Assembly (NCBI RefSeq): GCF_001665785.1
Contig: NZ_LZSO01000048.1
Coordinates: forward strand, 1 to 64,000
Length of the DNA: 64,000 bases
Direction of reading: 5' to 3'
Source of the DNA: Mycolicibacterium peregrinum
GTDB taxonomy: Bacteria > Actinomycetota > Actinomycetes > Mycobacteriales > Mycobacteriaceae
In this document: positions 1 through 8,582 of the stretch, piece by piece
How the letters are laid out: each line of letters starts with the position of its first letter
Numbering within the stretch: position 1 is the first letter of the stretch
Notes under the pieces: generated by a model
What the model was told of the DNA's origin: nothing
Database searches by the model: none
What the model saw: only the letters and a program-made list of their open reading frames with translations
Made by a program: the position numbers and the translations under genes

Positions 1-18
1 GATGTGTATAAGACACAG
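1..18. other. Probable sequencing-transposon (Nextera-type) mosaic end left at the contig edge
   Basis: The first 18 bases match the Tn5 mosaic-end sequence used in tagmentation libraries (GATGTGTATAAGAGACAG) with one mismatch, C for G at base 14. A match of this length exactly at base 1 is best explained as untrimmed adapter at the end of an assembled contig and not as genomic DNA. Any coding interpretation of the first bases should be ignored. Confidence 0.85.
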
Positions 19-145
19 TGTAATGACCAGCTCCATTTCACTGACACTTTGCAACCCCCGAAGGCGTGCGTCACCTCACAGGATTGGTCCAGCCGTCGAA
101 CGCAACCGACGGCATCGATCAACGACGATTGAGGAGACCGGAACC

Positions 146-2038
146 GTGGACTCGTTGCGCGCCAACCCCATTGCGCCCGATATGCAGGATCAGCAGGCCG
201 GGGTTGTGGTACCCAGCCGGCTGCTCGAAGCCAAGGCGCTCAACGATCTGATGGGCGATGCCGTCGAGGTGAACCTCGACTGGACCGACGACGCGGACGG
301 ACGGCTGAACTTTGCGCTCGCAGCCCTCGAGCCGGTACCGCTGCGCCGGATGCTGCCCGCGCTGCAGAGCATGGATCTGGAGGTACTGGAGGAACAGGCG
401 GGTACCTGGACCAGAACAGACGGGCGTGTCTGCCACGTCTACCACCTGCTCTTGCAGCCCGGTCCCGACGTCGTCGACGCGGTGGCCCAGCCGCAGGACG
501 ACACCGTCGATCGCATCCGCGAGACCTTCCGGGCGATGTGGGCGGGCCGCGTCGAATCGGACGGATTCAATGCGCTGCTACTGCGGGCCGCCCTGAGCTG
601 GCGACAGGTGACCGTGCTGCGTAGCTACAGCCGGTACCTTCGGCAGCTGCCGATGCCCTACGGCCAGACGCGCATCCAACGGGTTCTGCTGGACAACCCG
701 GCGGCCACGCGCGCACTGCTGGATTTGTTCGAGGCCCGGTTCGACCGCACCGAGCAGCCTGCCGACAGCCCCCACCGCATTACCCGCATCGCAGAGGCCG
801 AGCAGCAGGTGGCCACCGAGATCGATCAGGTGCTGCACATCGATGCCGACCGGATCCTGCGCGCGTACCACAATCTGATCAACGCCACGGTGCGCACCAA
901 CGCGTTCGCGCCCGATGCCCTCACAGTCTGGGCACCCTATCTGGTCCACAAACTCGATGCTCGGTCCGTCGACGAGCTGCCACAGCCACGTCCACTTTCC
1001 GAAATCTTCGTGTACTCACCGGAATTCGAGGGCCTGCATCTTCGCTTCGGACTGGTGGCCCGCGGCGGGCTCCGTTGGTCCGACCGCCACGACGACTACC
1101 GCACCGAGGTCCTGGGACTGGTGAAGGCACAGGCCGTCAAGAACGCGATGATCGTTCCGGTCGGAGCCAAGGGCGTGTTCGTCGTCAAGGCCCGCGCCGC
1201 CGCGGGCCAGTCACCCCGTGTTCAGGGGCTGCGGAGTTATCGGCAGTTCATCGCCGCCCTGCTCGACGTGGTCGACAAGACCGCCCCGTCAGATTCCGAG
1301 GATCGGCCTCGCTTCGGCGGAGTGGTATGCCACGACGGACCCGACCCGTACCTCGTGGTGGCCGCGGACAAGGGCACCGCCACTTTCTCCGATTCCGCCA
1401 ATGCAGTGGCGCTCGATCGCGGTTACTGGATGGGCGACGCCTTCGCCTCCGGCGGTTCGGCCGGTTACGACCACAAGGCGATGGGCATCACCGCCCGCGG
1501 CGCCTGGGTCAGCGGCGACACCCACCTGGCCGAACTCGGTATCGATTCGGCGACCGACGAGTTCACCGCTGTCGGCGTCGGCGACATGAGCGGGGACGTC
1601 TTCGGCAACGGCATGCTGCTGCGTCCCGGCCTGCGCCTGGTGGCCGCATTCGATCACCGGCACATCTTCATCGACCCGCAGCCCGACACCGAGCCGGCCC
1701 GCAAAGAACGCCAACGGCTGTTCGAACTGTCCCAGTCGTCGTGGGATGACTATGACCGTTCTGTGATCAGTCCGGGTGGAGGGGTGTGGCCGCGGACCGC
1801 GAAAACCATTACCACCACACCGCAGTTGCGCGCCGCGCTCGGCATCGACGACGACCAAGCCCGGCTCACTCCCACTCAATTGATCAGCCATATCCTGCGC
1901 GCCCCGGTGGACCTGTTGTTGACAGCGTTGACCACCGACTGCAAGCCGGATTGGATCAGATCGGGGAGCTGTGCGGGTGACGGCGCCGTCGCGCCGACGC
2001 CGCTCGGTGAGGCCGCTGAAATCGTTTTCGGCACTTGA
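146..2038 (+). CDS. NAD-dependent glutamate dehydrogenase core, shortened at both ends (possible pseudogene)
   Basis: The reading frame matches the middle of the large (about 1,600-residue) NAD-glutamate dehydrogenases of actinobacteria, which convert glutamate to 2-oxoglutarate and ammonia. Recognisable segments are RGGLRWSDRHDDYRTEVLGL at about residue 303, the substrate-lysine region PVGAKGVFVVK, the Rossmann-side segment VVAADKGTATFSD, and GDMSGDVFGNGMLL. The family normally has several hundred residues before this part and about 900 after it. Here similarity stops after LRAPVDLL near base 1918, where the usual WNGGIGTY segment is replaced by about 40 unrelated residues and a stop. I chose the GTG at 146 because GAGGAG lies just upstream and the residues before it do not resemble the family. 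It may be a decayed gene or a short paralogue; a working GDH is probably encoded elsewhere. Confidence 0.6.
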   Translation: MDSLRANPIAPDMQDQQAGVVVPSRLLEAKALNDLMGDAVEVNLDWTDDADGRLNFALAALEPVPLRRMLPALQSMDLEVLEEQAGTWTRTDGRVCHVYHLLLQPGPDVVDAVAQPQDDTVDRIRETFRAMWAGRVESDGFNALLLRAALSWRQVTVLRSYSRYLRQLPMPYGQTRIQRVLLDNPAATRALLDLFEARFDRTEQPADSPHRITRIAEAEQQVATEIDQVLHIDADRILRAYHNLINATVRTNAFAPDALTVWAPYLVHKLDARSVDELPQPRPLSEIFVYSPEFEGLHLRFGLVARGGLRWSDRHDDYRTEVLGLVKAQAVKNAMIVPVGAKGVFVVKARAAAGQSPRVQGLRSYRQFIAALLDVVDKTAPSDSEDRPRFGGVVCHDGPDPYLVVAADKGTATFSDSANAVALDRGYWMGDAFASGGSAGYDHKAMGITARGAWVSGDTHLAELGIDSATDEFTAVGVGDMSGDVFGNGMLLRPGLRLVAAFDHRHIFIDPQPDTEPARKERQRLFELSQSSWDDYDRSVISPGGGVWPRTAKTITTTPQLRAALGIDDDQARLTPTQLISHILRAPVDLLLTALTTDCKPDWIRSGSCAGDGAVAPTPLGEAAEIVFGT

Positions 2039-2068
2039 GAAATCGCGGTCAGCGGACTAGCCACGTCA

Positions 2069-3232
2069 GTGGCCGGTTTGCCGTGTTGGACCGGGTCGGC
2101 AGTCAGCGGTGCCAGACGAGTCGGAGGGCTGATCCAAGCCGTCGACGGACCACCGACCGTGCCACCCGGGCTTCGAGATTCGGTCGAGGTGAGCAGCTCG
2201 ACGTTGGTGGTTTCCCCGGGCAACGAGGTTCCCGCCGACTGGTACTTCCCGACGCACGGTCAGCCGGACCGGCTGATCTACCTCCAGCACGGATTCATCG
2301 CCACCGGCCCGATGTACAGCTACACCGCGTCCTATCTGGCCGACCGTACCAACAGCGTCGTCGTGGTAACCACGGTGACGTCCAACCCGTACACCGCCGG
2401 CGGCATGTGGCTCGGTGGGGACAACATGCACAAGGCGGTCGCCCAGCTCTTTCTCGACCCGGACCGAGAAGCCTTGAACGCCAGTATGACCACGGCATCA
2501 TTGAAGGCCGGTCACGAGAGCTTCGCCGTTCCACAACGATTCGTGCTCGTCGGCCATTCGCTGGGCGGCGGCTTCGCGCCCGGGGTGGCCGGCTACTACG
2601 CCGAGGGGTTGGTCGCCCGCCGCGCCGAAGGACAGGATGCGCCCAACGATCTTGCCGGCGTGGTGCTGCTGGACGGGGTTCCTCCCTCGGGCAGTCTGCC
2701 GGCTGCGATGGACCGTCTCCATCAACTTGAGGCCGGCAATGGCCACGATCCCGCCGACTACGTGCCGGTCTATGAGATCGGTGCGCCGCGCAACGCATTC
2801 AACTCCACCAGCAAGGTGAACGACGAGCTCTCGGCTGCCAGACCCGGGACGTTCATCGGGGTCGTGGTCAACGGTGGTGTCCATATGGATTCCATGCTGG
2901 GTGGTAATCCACTGATCCAGGCGGCGGCCTATCTGGTGGCGGGCATTCCGCAGCCGCAGAACCCGCCCGCGGTGCAATTGTTGATGGCCGGATGGGTCGA
3001 CGACATGTTCGAGGGCAACATCGATCCGGTCACGGGCCGGTGCCTGAGCGACTGTCACGGCACGTACGGTGACGCGGGTCAGACCGTCGACATCGACGCC
3101 GGAACAGGCAGTGCCACCGCCGTCGTCATCGACTCGGGAACGCCGACCGACGAATCCCGATGGGGTGCGCCCAGATTCGTCCCGGCCGACGCGTCGTTCA
3201 TTCCCCGCTCGGTGCTGTCACGGTGGGTGTAG
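2069..3232 (+). CDS. Alpha/beta hydrolase domain protein, probably missing its N-terminal part
   Basis: The protein shows an alpha/beta-hydrolase fold: LQHGF (oxyanion-hole region) at about residue 73, the nucleophile elbow GHSLGGG at about residue 162, an LLDGVPP strand, and a probable catalytic histidine in NGGVHMDSMLGGNPLIQ. The order of these segments resembles the C-terminal hydrolase domain of large secreted mycobacterial proteins that carry long Ig-like or low-complexity N-terminal regions. Here the frame opens only about 40 residues before the domain, with no signal peptide, and starts 31 bases after the truncated dehydrogenase. The start is uncertain: GTG at 2069 has no clear ribosome site, and GTG at 2159 is possible. 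The substrate is unknown. The 3' end overlaps the convergent osmC-like gene by 35 bases. Confidence 0.6.
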   Translation: MAGLPCWTGSAVSGARRVGGLIQAVDGPPTVPPGLRDSVEVSSSTLVVSPGNEVPADWYFPTHGQPDRLIYLQHGFIATGPMYSYTASYLADRTNSVVVVTTVTSNPYTAGGMWLGGDNMHKAVAQLFLDPDREALNASMTTASLKAGHESFAVPQRFVLVGHSLGGGFAPGVAGYYAEGLVARRAEGQDAPNDLAGVVLLDGVPPSGSLPAAMDRLHQLEAGNGHDPADYVPVYEIGAPRNAFNSTSKVNDELSAARPGTFIGVVVNGGVHMDSMLGGNPLIQAAAYLVAGIPQPQNPPAVQLLMAGWVDDMFEGNIDPVTGRCLSDCHGTYGDAGQTVDIDAGTGSATAVVIDSGTPTDESRWGAPRFVPADASFIPRSVLSRWV

Positions 3233-3689
3233 CGCTCACCGGAAAATTGACCGAGTTGGCGATGAAGCACATCCGGTGGGCTTCGTGATGGAGTTCGGTG
3301 GCCTCCCCGACCCGCTGCCCGTCGGTGATGGTGACCTGCGGCCGTAGCGTGACATCGGTGAAAACGCCACTGCCCTCGGCGTTCTCGCTCATCGTGCCGC
3401 CCGGCCGGTCACTGTAGGCAGTGACGACGATGCCCGCCTTGGCGCACAGCGCCAGGTACCAGAGCATGTGGCACTGCGACAGGCTGACCACGAGCAGCTC
3501 TTCGGGGTTCCAGCGCCGGGGGTCTCCCCGGAAGGCCGGATCGGCGCTACCTGGGATCACCGCCTTGCCGGGTGTCTCGACGCCGGCGACGTCGTGGTCA
3601 CGCGCGTAGTCGCGGTAGCCGCTGGTGCCCGAACCGGTGTTGCCGGTCCACGTGACTTCGACCTCGTATCGATGCGTCCGGTTGGCCAT
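3198..3689 (-). CDS. OsmC family protein (peroxide/thiol stress)
   Basis: The 163-residue protein beginning MANRTHRYEVEVTW has the OsmC/Ohr fold signature: the segment NPEELLVVSLSQCHMLWYLALCAKAG places the first conserved cysteine at the start of the long central helix, and a second cysteine occurs in HRMCFIANSVNFPV near the C-terminus, as in thiol peroxidases that reduce organic hydroperoxides. Length and layout fit the OsmC branch seen in mycobacteria. The frame is open further upstream, but the added residues are low-complexity and antisense to the next gene, so the ATG at 3689 is used. It is transcribed divergently from the MpaB-type gene, sharing a 79-base spacer. Confidence 0.85.
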   Translation of the reverse strand: MANRTHRYEVEVTWTGNTGSGTSGYRDYARDHDVAGVETPGKAVIPGSADPAFRGDPRRWNPEELLVVSLSQCHMLWYLALCAKAGIVVTAYSDRPGGTMSENAEGSGVFTDVTLRPQVTITDGQRVGEATELHHEAHRMCFIANSVNFPVSATPTVTAPSGE

Positions 3690-3768
3690 GATCGCGACCG
3701 TACCAATCGCGTACGTCGGGGCAATTTCCGGTATTGACACATTGGCACAGATTGCTAGCCTTTGTGCC

Positions 3769-4713
3769 ATGTCTATTGGCAGTGTGGCCGACGAAGACGT
3801 AGTGCGGCCGAACGTACTGGCAGATTTCCGCAGGCACTCGGGCAGCATCTTGGGAGGCGCCTTCGGCGCAGCGGCGTTCGACGAGGTAGCCCTGGTTCCG
3901 GTAGCCGCCGCCGTCGACCGCAGTGGACGGTTCGAGCGCAACTTCCTCGATCGCGGGGTGCGCAGCGGGTTCTCGGCGTTCCTGGCGATCTGGGGCGACG
4001 CGACAGACCGGGAGGCGGAGGGGCGCCGCCTGCAGAACATGCACCGCGACGTCCGCGGACACGGCAAGGACGACTTCGCCGAGGTCCGCTACAGCGCACT
4101 GAACCCCCAGCTGTGGAACTGGATTGCGATCAGCGGCATCTTCGTCGTCCTGCATTCGTTCACACCGGCGACCGGTATCACCATGAATGCCGCCGAGCAG
4201 GAGGCGGCCTACCGTCAACTGCTCGAAGCGTTCCGTTCTATCGAACTTCCGGGCGCATCGGCGAAGCTGCCGGAAACCTATGCCGACGCGGCGCGGTACT
4301 ACGACGACATGGTGGAGAACCAGTTGCAGGGCAACGCATTCCTGAGCCGGGTGACGGCCGGCCTGACCCAGCTGCCGTTGCCGACCCTGCTGCTGCCCAC
4401 CCCGCTGCGACTGGTACTGACCCCCTCCTGGATGGCGGTGCGCCCGATCGCCGGCCGCGTGATCAAGGTGTGCTCATTCGGCATCATGCATCCGGGGATC
4501 CGGGAGATGACGGGGTTCCGCTGGGAGTCCCGCCATGAGAGGGAGTTCGCGGTCTACACCCGATTGCTTCAGCTGGCCTGGCGGGTGCTGCCCGACCGGC
4601 TCCTGCTGGTGCCCCTGGCTTACAACCGATTGCAGTACGAGAAGCTGGTGCGCCTGCACCGATCGGTGGCACTGGATTCGTTCGCGCCGCTGGGATGTCC
4701 GGCGGCAGGCTGA
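3769..4713 (+). CDS. Oxygenase MpaB family protein (DUF2236)
   Basis: A 314-residue protein of the MpaB/latex-clearing-protein-like family, which includes haem-dependent oxygenases; most mycobacterial members have no assigned substrate. Family features are FGAAAFDEVALVPVAAAVDRSGRF near the N-terminus, the segment ATDREAEGRRLQNMHRDVRGHGKDDF, then ALNPQLWNWIAISGIFVVLHSF, and the TPSWMAVRPIAGRVIK region. Start ATG 3769 (MSIGSVADEDVVRPN) is preferred over the longer open frame because upstream sequence belongs to the divergent promoter. The following TetR gene starts 13 bases after its stop, so the two are probably co-transcribed and the regulator may control this oxygenase. Confidence 0.8.
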   Translation: MSIGSVADEDVVRPNVLADFRRHSGSILGGAFGAAAFDEVALVPVAAAVDRSGRFERNFLDRGVRSGFSAFLAIWGDATDREAEGRRLQNMHRDVRGHGKDDFAEVRYSALNPQLWNWIAISGIFVVLHSFTPATGITMNAAEQEAAYRQLLEAFRSIELPGASAKLPETYADAARYYDDMVENQLQGNAFLSRVTAGLTQLPLPTLLLPTPLRLVLTPSWMAVRPIAGRVIKVCSFGIMHPGIREMTGFRWESRHEREFAVYTRLLQLAWRVLPDRLLLVPLAYNRLQYEKLVRLHRSVALDSFAPLGCPAAG

Positions 4714-4726
4714 CACACTGGTAGTG

Positions 4727-5308
4727 ATGCCACGCAGCAACGCCAGCCAATCCGAGCAGGAAGACGCCATCCTCAAGGCCACCGCCGAGGAGGTGGCCCT
4801 CGTCGGGCTCGGCCGGGCCAGCCTGGACGTCATCGCCAAGCAGGCCGGTGTCAGCCGCCGCACGCTCTACCGTCGCTTCCCCACCCGCGACGCTTTGATC
4901 ACCGAGCTGGGGCGGCGCACGTTCGAAGCGGCGATGCACCGGTTACGCACCGTCGCAATCGATTCCGGCCCCAATGAAGCTGCGGTGGCGGCGTTCTGTG
5001 AGGGCATGCGGCTGTTGACCACCGAACCGGTGATGCGCCGGTTCCTGCGACTGGACACCGACTTCACCGCGGTGGCCGGTGCCTACGACCAGGCTCCGGC
5101 CTTTCTGCACCACGCGTCGTCGGCGATGGCCAAGGCCCTTCGCGCGGCGGGCGCGACCATGCCTGACGCCGAGCTGCTGGCCGTGGCCGAGTTGCACATC
5201 CGGTTGGCGTGCTCGCTGGCTCAGATGCCGACGGCGGTGCTGGACGTGAACGACGACGAAGCGGTGCGCGCGTACGCACGAAAGCATCTGGCTCCACTGG
5301 TGCGGTAG
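4727..5308 (+). CDS. TetR/AcrR family transcriptional regulator
   Basis: A 193-residue protein with a typical TetR N-terminal helix-turn-helix: GLGRASLDVIAKQAGVSRRTLYRRFPTRDALITELGRR at about residues 25-62, followed by a helical ligand-binding domain of unknown ligand. The start ATG 4727 lies 13 bases downstream of the MpaB-type gene, on the same strand, which suggests one transcript and local regulation. An alternative GTG immediately before the ATG would add one residue. Confidence 0.85.
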   Translation: MPRSNASQSEQEDAILKATAEEVALVGLGRASLDVIAKQAGVSRRTLYRRFPTRDALITELGRRTFEAAMHRLRTVAIDSGPNEAAVAAFCEGMRLLTTEPVMRRFLRLDTDFTAVAGAYDQAPAFLHHASSAMAKALRAAGATMPDAELLAVAELHIRLACSLAQMPTAVLDVNDDEAVRAYARKHLAPLVR

Positions 5309-5315
5309 CGGACCC

Positions 5316-6185
5316 TCAATCCCGGGCCGGCCCGCGCAGACCGGCCGCGGCGTCGCGAACCGCGGCCGTGATGGCATCGACCATGGGGCTGTCGAGCTTC
5401 CAGCACTGCCAGTACAGCGGCACGTCCAGATACTGCTCGGTGATCCGGACGAAGTCGTCGTCGACCAGTTCCTCGGGGTACATCCCCCAGCCCAACCCGG
5501 CCCGCACCGCGGCGCCGAAACCCTCGGCGGTCGGGATGAAATGAACCGGCCTGACGATATCTCTGCGGAACACCTTGCGCACCAGCTGATCCTGCAGTGC
5601 GTCATCGCGGTTCCAGGCCAGCGACGGCGCCGCCGGCGCGGCGTCGCGGGTGAATCCGTCCGGTAGATAGCGCTGCACGTAGCCGGCACCGGCCACCGGC
5701 ACGTAGCGCATCGCCCCCAGGGCATGCACCCGGCAGCCCGGCACCGGGCGCCGCTCGGTGGTGACCGCGCCCATCACCACACCCTCACGCAGGAAGCGTG
5801 CCGAAAGGTCCTGGTCCTCGATTCGGATGTCGAACAAGAACTCCGATGCGCGGGCGAACACTCCGGTGAACCAGGTCGCCATTGAATCGGCGTTGACCGC
5901 CAACGCGATCCTGGTGCGGTGCCCGGTACCGCCACCCATCTCCGCCAGCGTCTCGGATTCCAGCAACGCCGTCTGCGCCGCCAACCTCAGCAGTGGCACA
6001 CCGGCAGGTGTTGCCGTGCACGGCTTTTCGCGAACCACCAGAACCTGACCGACGCGTTGTTCCAGGGCCTTGATGCGCTGGCTGACCGCCGACGGCGTCA
6101 CATGCAGACGCTGCGCGGCCGCGTCGAAACTTCCGAGCTCGACCACCGCGGCGAAGGCAGCGAGCTGCTGGCCGTCGATCTGCAC
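5316..6185 (-). CDS. LysR family regulator, LysG/ArgP (IciA) subfamily
   Basis: The 289-residue protein has the LysR DNA-binding domain at its N-terminus (LAAFAAVVELGSFDAAAQRLHVTPSAVSQRIKALEQRVGQVLVVR, residues about 8-53) and a periplasmic-binding-protein-like effector domain. The N-terminus MQIDGQQLAAFAAVVE and the overall pattern are those of ArgP/LysG, which sense lysine or arginine and activate the exporter LysE. No lysE-like gene is next to it: the upstream neighbour (in its reading direction) is a TetR gene 9 bases away on the same strand, and the downstream neighbour is convergent. Its target is therefore elsewhere or absent. Confidence 0.85.
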   Translation of the reverse strand: MQIDGQQLAAFAAVVELGSFDAAAQRLHVTPSAVSQRIKALEQRVGQVLVVREKPCTATPAGVPLLRLAAQTALLESETLAEMGGGTGHRTRIALAVNADSMATWFTGVFARASEFLFDIRIEDQDLSARFLREGVVMGAVTTERRPVPGCRVHALGAMRYVPVAGAGYVQRYLPDGFTRDAAPAAPSLAWNRDDALQDQLVRKVFRRDIVRPVHFIPTAEGFGAAVRAGLGWGMYPEELVDDDFVRITEQYLDVPLYWQCWKLDSPMVDAITAAVRDAAAGLRGPARD

Positions 6186-6194
6186 GCCACGATC

Positions 6195-6860
6195 CTAATC
6201 GGGCTGGCCCGCGTTGCCGCGTAAACCGCTGCCGGTGAACCGGACCAGCTGGTCGACCCAGCCGCGGTCCAAGCCGCCGGGCCCCAAGGGCCGACCGTAG
6301 AGCGACAAGTCCGAGCTGGCCAGCGCGCCGATCATCCCGAGGATGGCAATTGTGCTGCGCTGCTGGCCTTCTCTGGTCTGGATATCCGGTACCGCACGCC
6401 CTGCCGCGGCGAAGAACAAACCCGGCAGACTCGGTGTGCCCGCCAGTTGGTCGAGCCAGATCTGGTCTTCGTCCAGGGCAAGCTGATTCATCACCTTGAG
6501 CCAGCGCAATCCGCCGACCGGATCCTCGTCGAGCAGCCTGACGTAGGGCGCGATGAGAGCTTCGACGACGTCAGAGACCCCGATCTCGTCGCCGCCCTCA
6601 GCCACCCGCACCAACTCGGAGACAACGGCCTCGAACACCGTAGGGGCGCGCCGTCGCGCCACCTCCAGCACCAGGTCTCGCTTGGCCGGGAAGTGGTAGG
6701 CCACCGCGCGACTCGCCACACCCGCCTCGCGGGCCACCGCTCGCGCCGCCACCGCACCGATCGACATCTCCGCGAACATTCGCTCCGCGGTATCGACGAT
6801 CAGAGTTCGGGTGTCGACATCACGCCGGGGACCACGCCTACGGGTCGAACTCGAGGGCAC
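6195..6860 (-). CDS. TetR family transcriptional regulator
   Basis: A 221-residue TetR-type regulator. The helix-turn-helix is at about residues 20-65 (RTLIVDTAERMFAEMS, then AVAREAGVASRAVAYHFPAKRDLVLEV), and the remaining two-thirds is a helical effector domain with a TetR_C-like segment DEDPVGGLRWLKVMNQLAL. The end lies 9 bases before the start of the LysG-type gene, so the two are probably co-transcribed. The spacer before it (6861-6986) contains CCTAC-N7-GTAGG, a small inverted repeat that might be its operator and would also sit in front of the divergent small gene. Confidence 0.8.
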   Translation of the reverse strand: MPSSSTRRRGPRRDVDTRTLIVDTAERMFAEMSIGAVAARAVAREAGVASRAVAYHFPAKRDLVLEVARRRAPTVFEAVVSELVRVAEGGDEIGVSDVVEALIAPYVRLLDEDPVGGLRWLKVMNQLALDEDQIWLDQLAGTPSLPGLFFAAAGRAVPDIQTREGQQRSTIAILGMIGALASSDLSLYGRPLGPGGLDRGWVDQLVRFTGSGLRGNAGQPD

Positions 6861-6986
6861 AACAGGAGCCTAACCAGTTGCGGCCCCGTCGTCCTGTGGT
6901 CGGTTCAGTTCTCCTACCACAGTCGTAGGTCAAGATCGGACAACAGCGCGATGTGGGCTGACCTGCATTCTTCGTAGCGTCGAGCC

Positions 6987-7274
6987 ATGACACGAGCACA
7001 GCGTTCCCCAGCTATCTCGATAGCGAATTCGATGACGGGCGTCGCCCGTGGATGGGCGGCGAAAGACGCCGTTTTCACCCCTCCGGTGACAGGCCCAGCG
7101 ATCCCGAACGACCCGACCCGTCGGGAAGGTGGTTTCTGGCGGCGCACCCTGGCCGCGGTGCGCTCAGCGCTGGCGGCCGTCCCCCGGCCCGATCCGAGGC
7201 AGCCGTACTATCCGCCGTTGCGCGAAAAATTCGTCGAGGACTCCGCGATGGCGCGCGAGATGTGGCGACTCTGA
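6987..7274 (+). CDS. Small hypothetical protein
   Basis: A 95-residue frame starting at ATG 6987. It is rich in Ala, Arg and Pro, has no signal peptide or obvious membrane segment, and ends with a charged region (PLREKFVEDSAMAREMWRL) that looks like a conserved protein tail. It is divergent from the TetR gene and followed after 90 bases by the sensor-kinase gene. I do not recognise a family. The composition could also arise by chance in high-GC DNA, so it is a moderate-confidence call. Confidence 0.45.
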   Translation: MTRAQRSPAISIANSMTGVARGWAAKDAVFTPPVTGPAIPNDPTRREGGFWRRTLAAVRSALAAVPRPDPRQPYYPPLREKFVEDSAMAREMWRL

Positions 7275-7364
7275 GTGTTGGAACCCGATCCCCGAAGACC
7301 TGGCCTCAAAAAATCCGACTCCAGTAGGACGTGCGGAAACAGGCTCACCTTCTACGATCAGAAC

Positions 7365-8582
7365 ATGCTCGGCAGCATCGCCCGCGGCTTGCGCGCGCAC
7401 GTACACCGGCGGGGGTACGCCCTGCCGGTGGGCTACAACTGGGCCATCGTGTTGGCGTTCGACACCACGGTCATGGGTGCCGGCGTGGTGGCGATGTTGC
7501 AGCGGCCGACGGCCGACCTTCCGGCGGGCCTGCTCGCACTCGTCGTCTGCATCGCCCCCTTCGCGCTGTTCTACCTGTCCGGCGTCGATTTCAAGGCGCC
7601 GATCGTCTGGGCGACCTGGACGACCTCGACCGCGATCCTGCTGTTCGCGACCGCGACACCGGTGCCCAATGATTTCGCCCCACTGATCGCGGTGCTGATG
7701 GTGGGCGAGGTGGCCTCGCTGACCGGCGTGTGGGGCGGATTCCTCGCGTCGCTGACCGCGGCCACCCTGCTGCTGACCGCCGCAGCGCAGCACCGCCTCG
7801 ATGCCCTGCCGCTCTATCTCGGAATCCTCGGGATGGGCTGGCTGGTGGGTTATCTCGTGTACACCCAGCAGCAACTCATGCGGCAGCAACAGGAGTCACA
7901 GGCCGCGCAGGCCCGCCACGCCGCCGCCGATGAACGACGCCGGATCGCCCGCGAGGTCCACGACGTGATCGCACATTCGCTGAGCGTTACCTTGCTGCAT
8001 GTGACTGGCGCACGTCGCGGGTTGCAGCAGGACCGCGACGTCGACGACGCGGTGGAGGCGTTGGAGCAGGCGGAACGCCTGGGCCGTCAGGCAATGGCCG
8101 ATATCCGCCGCACGGTCGGGCTACTCGACGGCGCCCCGATGAGCATGGCTCCCGAGCCGGGCGTCGACGACATCAGTTGTCTGGTAGACGATTTCGTGCG
8201 TGCCGGGCTCAATGTGCGTTGCGACGCCACCGGCCGCACCGATGCGGTCTCCCCAGCGGTCGGCTTGGCGTTGTATCGCATCGCCCAGGAGTCCCTGGCC
8301 AACATCGCCAAACATGCACCCGATACGGAAGCGACTGTGTTGCTGAGAATCTCACGCACCTCGGCGACCTTGACGGTTGCCAACCGACTCCCGGTCCCGG
8401 CGTTGGCCGCGAGGAGCGGCCACGAGGTCGAGGGTCGCGGTGTGCGCGGGATGCGCCAGCGCGTCGAGCTCCTCGGCGGGATCATCAGCGTCGGCCCCGC
8501 CGACGACGGATGGTCGGTGCGCACGAACATTCCGTTGGACGACACCGATCGGGCACCCCGCTGGTGCCCCGTGGTGTCATGA
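7365..8582 (+). CDS. Two-component sensor histidine kinase, NarL-partner (HisKA_3) type
   Basis: The N-terminal half carries about five hydrophobic membrane segments (from YNWAIVLAFDTTVMGAGVVAM to LGILGMGWLVGYLVYTQQQ). This is followed by the HisKA_3 phospho-acceptor ERRRIAREVHDVIAHSLSVT, where the histidine of EVHD is the phosphorylation site, and a HATPase_c domain with ALYRIAQESLANIAKHA and the GRGVRGMRQRVELLGG glycine motif. The extracytoplasmic input is not evident, so the stimulus is unknown. Start ATG 7365 is chosen because upstream codons lack protein-like character. The stop overlaps the start of the response-regulator gene (ATGA), indicating translational coupling of the pair. Confidence 0.9.
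   Translation: MLGSIARGLRAHVHRRGYALPVGYNWAIVLAFDTTVMGAGVVAMLQRPTADLPAGLLALVVCIAPFALFYLSGVDFKAPIVWATWTTSTAILLFATATPVPNDFAPLIAVLMVGEVASLTGVWGGFLASLTAATLLLTAAAQHRLDALPLYLGILGMGWLVGYLVYTQQQLMRQQQESQAAQARHAAADERRRIAREVHDVIAHSLSVTLLHVTGARRGLQQDRDVDDAVEALEQAERLGRQAMADIRRTVGLLDGAPMSMAPEPGVDDISCLVDDFVRAGLNVRCDATGRTDAVSPAVGLALYRIAQESLANIAKHAPDTEATVLLRISRTSATLTVANRLPVPALAARSGHEVEGRGVRGMRQRVELLGGIISVGPADDGWSVRTNIPLDDTDRAPRWCPVVS

Noticed and set aside
5316..6185. LysG-type regulator taken as part of a lysG-lysE pair
   Set aside because: No LysE-like transporter is adjacent on either side.
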